A stretch of DNA of 64,000 bases from MVRE01 sp015660965. Lineage in GTDB: Archaea; Halobacteriota; Methanomicrobia; Methanomicrobiales; Methanospirillaceae. The translations under genes were made by a program, and so were the position numbers. Below the pieces are notes generated by a model. That model did no database searches. It was not told the DNA's origin and saw nothing but the letters and a program-made list of their open reading frames with translations. Positions 61,203 through 64,000 of the stretch are shown piece by piece (the stretch's first letter is position 1; every line of letters starts with the position of its first letter). The stretch is taken from assembly GCA_050015095.1 (NCBI GenBank), contig JBEKCC010000001.1, forward strand, positions 310,001 to 374,000, read 5' to 3'.

Positions 61203-61757
61203 ATGGCTGATAAACGGTACGAATCATTAAAAATCGAGAATATCGTCGCATCTGGTGTAATTGCTGATTCTATTGATCTTGTGGATGTATCTAAAAAAAT
61301 ACCCAGTTGCGAACTCAATACAAAACGATTTCCGGGTGCCGTATATAGAATCGAAAAACCCAAAATTGCTTCCCTGATCTTTTCTTCAGGAAAAGTGGTC
61401 CTGACTGGGATACGTGACAAGGCGTCACTTGATCAAGGACTCAAACTTATCATCAATTCACTCAAAAAAGCAGGTGTTGCTACATATAAAGAACCGAAAG
61501 TTGCAATAACCAATATCGTTTGCTCATATGATATCGGAAAATACATCAATCTCAACAAGGTTGTTATCACATTGAATCTCGAAAATATCGAGTATGAACC
61601 TGAACAATTCCCTGGCCTTGTCTACCGGATTAAGGAACCTAAGATTGTTGCTCTTCTTTTCAGTTCAGGCAAAATCATACTTACTGGTGGAAAAAATCTT
61701 GAAGATATAAAGAAGGGACTAGATTTTCTCGAGCAAAAGATCGAAAGTATAATGTGA
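61203..61757 (+). CDS. tbp: TATA-box-binding protein
   Basis: General transcription factor, 184 residues, made of two repeats (about 8-92 and 98-180), each ending in a FPGxVYRIxxPKIxxLxFSSGKxxLTG block. It is full length with an acidic-to-neutral C-terminus. The TATA boxes proposed elsewhere in this window are its targets. Confidence 0.97.
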   Translation: MADKRYESLKIENIVASGVIADSIDLVDVSKKIPSCELNTKRFPGAVYRIEKPKIASLIFSSGKVVLTGIRDKASLDQGLKLIINSLKKAGVATYKEPKVAITNIVCSYDIGKYINLNKVVITLNLENIEYEPEQFPGLVYRIKEPKIVALLFSSGKIILTGGKNLEDIKKGLDFLEQKIESIM

Positions 61758-61781
61758 ATTACAAATATCTCGTTCCTTTTT

Positions 61782-64000
61782 TCACTGCCAGAACCGATGT
61801 GTCTGAATATACTTGCGTTCAGCTTTGAGAATTTCCCGGTAGAATGCATTACCATCTGTGAGTGTTGCAAGAATACGAGATGCGTTTTCTGGTCCTACGC
61901 CTCTGGCGGCAAGTGCAATTATTGCCTTCTTTCCACTCGATAGCACAATATTAGCGTTTTTTAACAATCGCAATTCAGTTGCGCGTTCCTCATCTAATTT
62001 CTTCTTTTTATTTGCGATGGTATACAGCTGCTCTTCCCAAGGTTTGAGTGCCGCAATCAATCGTGCACCGCACTTTGGACATTGTGGGATTTCTGGAACA
62101 CGTGAAACAACAGTTCGGCTCATCCACTTTCGGCAATTCATGCAACCGAGTAAAACATCCTCAGATTCTAATCGTCTCCGGACCGCACCGATTACCGCTT
62201 GATCCGCAGTGGGTGGTGGAATTTCATCGCGGGAGGTAAGAAGACCTTCAGCACCAATTAGACTTAGCCGTCCAGTGGTGATAGTTAATTTACCTTGGTT
62301 GACAAGACGAATTAGTGCAGCAGCGGTTTCAATGTCCATATAGTCAGTCAAAAGTTCACGGTATGCTTCTAGTTGTACAACGGTACCATCAAAAAACTCC
62401 AGAAGTCGCTGGACACTGATCTTCTCATAATCTGCATCGGGATCGATTGCTCCAAACTTTTTTGCAATCTGTACTAATTTCCATTTGAAAAGAGCCGTCC
62501 GCTTTAATGCGAGTCGGAGGATACCTGGCATGTGTGCCGGATCTAATCCGATGATTACATCGCAAACATCAGAAGCACGAATGTGCGAGGGAAGGCGAAG
62601 TAATATTCGGTACGCATCTAGTTCGATCCCTACAGTGGTTCCGAATTTTGCTGAGAGGAGAATGGAAATAACACGACCTAGTGCTTCATTTGCCTTATGT
62701 CCTCCGCAGACATTGCATATAACTCCCTCATCTGAATTTTCTAAGGTAATGACAAGGTCGGTAGGAATAATTGACCGGTTTTTATCCATCTCATCAAGAA
62801 ATTTCTCAACGTATTGGATTCCCACAGAATCGTTAGAATAGTCCTTCACATTCCGGTCTCTTCGGATACTTCCAACTTCATGAGCAATTGTGAATGGTAC
62901 TGGAATTTGCTCTCCTTCCCACGATGGGATCTCGCCTTGCACTTTCCGTGCCGGTTCGACGGTAAGCTTTCCATCAGCAATTTCTATAACTCGCCAAAGC
63001 TGCCCTTTGGTAACGAACACAGCTCCTGTGTGGACCCACCCTACAACAAAAGACTCATCGAGAGTACCTACAGTCCTCCTTGATACCATATCGAAGACAG
63101 GTACCTTACGTTCATCATGGATCATGGAAAGATTAGCAGAAAGGTACGTTCTCGCTCTTGCAGTTGTAATAATGCGTGTGCCATCAAGTCTGATCAAACG
63201 ATGTTCCTGCATCTGCCGGCAGACTGTATCAAGCAAATCAGCACAGTTAGAGAATACGTAGGATCGCTCAACAATCTCACGCACCATATCGCACTCTATT
63301 TCACCATATTCCACAGCCATGGCAGAGATTTGATTTGCAAGGACATCGGCTGCATTTTTATGCACAACTACCTTTTCGATATCGTTGGCACGAGCCCTCT
63401 TTGCAATCACTAATGATTCTAAAAGATCTGAAAAACCAGTGGTGAGAATCGTTCCTCTTGATGTGCTGTGGAGTTGATGTCCCGCTCTTCCAACCCTTTG
63501 TACGAGACGTGCAACTTCACGCGGGGAGCCGAATTGAATAACATGATCAACTCTCCCAATATCGATACCGAGCTCCATCGAAGAAGTGCAAATGAGAGTA
63601 TTGATCTCTCCGCGTTTGAACCGTTCTTCAGCATCAATCCGGACCTCTTTTGAGAGTGAACCATGATGCACTTCGACATCTCCTCGTTCATAGAGCTCGT
63701 GGCCAAGCGCCTCAGCAGTTACACGCGTGTTAACAAAGACAAGAGTTGATCCCTTCCTACCAAGCATCGATGAAAGCGCTTTTACCTGTTGTTTAAAGGC
63801 CTCGCCACCAAATTTCACTGAAATATCGAGATCTTTTGCTATGGGAACCTGAACAATTGTGAACGGACGTGCTCCGCATAAGAATCGCCCTATTTCATCT
63901 GGATTTCCAATTGTTGCCGATAGTCCGATCCTTTGGAAATCTCCTGCATACAAATGGAGCCGTTCAAGCGCTACTGCAAGCTGAGCACCACGTTTGCTTC
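61782..64000 (-). CDS. Lhr-type superfamily 2 helicase (5' end outside the window)
   Basis: The frame stays open to base 64000, so the N-terminus with Walker A is missing. Visible parts: GLSATIGNPDE (motif III), STLVFVNTR (IV), TSSMELGIDIG (V), QRVGRAGHQ (VI), a winged-helix and the Lhr-core C-terminal region, then a zinc pair set (CMNC and CPKC) near the end. Lhr-core proteins unwind forked DNA in repair. Convergent with tbp, 24 bp apart. Confidence 0.93.
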   Translation of the reverse strand, partial: SKRGAQLAVALERLHLYAGDFQRIGLSATIGNPDEIGRFLCGARPFTIVQVPIAKDLDISVKFGGEAFKQQVKALSSMLGRKGSTLVFVNTRVTAEALGHELYERGDVEVHHGSLSKEVRIDAEERFKRGEINTLICTSSMELGIDIGRVDHVIQFGSPREVARLVQRVGRAGHQLHSTSRGTILTTGFSDLLESLVIAKRARANDIEKVVVHKNAADVLANQISAMAVEYGEIECDMVREIVERSYVFSNCADLLDTVCRQMQEHRLIRLDGTRIITTARARTYLSANLSMIHDERKVPVFDMVSRRTVGTLDESFVVGWVHTGAVFVTKGQLWRVIEIADGKLTVEPARKVQGEIPSWEGEQIPVPFTIAHEVGSIRRDRNVKDYSNDSVGIQYVEKFLDEMDKNRSIIPTDLVITLENSDEGVICNVCGGHKANEALGRVISILLSAKFGTTVGIELDAYRILLRLPSHIRASDVCDVIIGLDPAHMPGILRLALKRTALFKWKLVQIAKKFGAIDPDADYEKISVQRLLEFFDGTVVQLEAYRELLTDYMDIETAAALIRLVNQGKLTITTGRLSLIGAEGLLTSRDEIPPPTADQAVIGAVRRRLESEDVLLGCMNCRKWMSRTVVSRVPEIPQCPKCGARLIAALKPWEEQLYTIANKKKKLDEERATELRLLKNANIVLSSGKKAIIALAARGVGPENASRILATLTDGNAFYREILKAERKYIQTHRFWQ

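Noticed and set aside
62880..63870. CAATTGTGAA-like sequences inside lhr resembling the tRNA-Cys operator
   Set aside because: They are within coding sequence and lack the full palindrome; probably coincidence.

Overview
The window is chromosomal DNA from a methanogenic euryarchaeon, most likely of the order Methanomicrobiales (Methanospirillum- or Methanoregula-like). Evidence: archaeal information-processing genes (TBP, Lsm, VAT/Cdc48, Lhr helicase, RecJ-like DHH nuclease, tRNase Z), the archaeal fructose-bisphosphate aldolase/phosphatase, methanogen-restricted families (marker protein 8/DUF2099, DUF1890, DUF1894), tRNA-dependent cysteine synthesis (SepCysS), and hgcAB. Most of it is AT-rich; two stretches (acr3, and pscS-metY) are clearly GC-richer.

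Layout. 0-1.7 kb: tpiA and a CBS-domain regulator. 2.0-7.0 kb: an amidoligase cluster (RLAN-like protein, RimK-like ATP-grasp ligase, GCS2-type ligase) followed by an ADP-forming acyl-CoA synthetase. 7.0-9.9 kb: arsR divergent from hgcA-hgcB-acr3, the mercury-methylation pair joined to an arsenite exporter. 10-12.4 kb: a receiver-PAS-PAS-diadenylate cyclase protein and a membrane protein. 12.5-24.6 kb: housekeeping genes (Lsm, FBPase, Hsp20, VAT, thiC, an NrdG-like operon, tRNase Z, RecJ-like). 24.8-32.7 kb: adenine deaminase, membrane proteins, marker protein 8, a secreted collagen-like protein, a membrane J-domain/TPR protein and a DUF504 protein. 32.7-39.3 kb: one giant protein made of about 62 TPRs. 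39.5-43.6 kb: mscL, nadA, an AlkD-like protein and an ABC transporter whose permease gene is frameshifted. 43.7-60.9 kb: a dense sulfur-handling region (ubiquitin-like protein plus TtuA/Ncs6-like enzyme, fdhD, larE, a Cys-rich regulator, iscS-iscU, an E1-like enzyme, moaD-moaE, tRNA-Cys, pscS, metY, a 31-aa ORF, metX-CBS, a ThrRS editing-domain protein, thiI, TauE-like exporter, and a PP-loop/cysteine-desulfurase fusion). 60.9-64 kb: tRNA-Leu, tbp and a truncated lhr.

The observation I rate highest is a perfect palindrome (core TTCACAATTGTGAA) found both between the Cys-rich HTH regulator and iscS and directly in front of tRNA-Cys-pscS. This suggests a previously unrecognised sulfur/Fe-S regulon that includes a tRNA gene. 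The amidoligase cluster, the hgcAB-acr3 operon and the diadenylate cyclase with a degenerate receiver are the other main leads.

Functional calls rest on motif recognition by eye; no database search was run.
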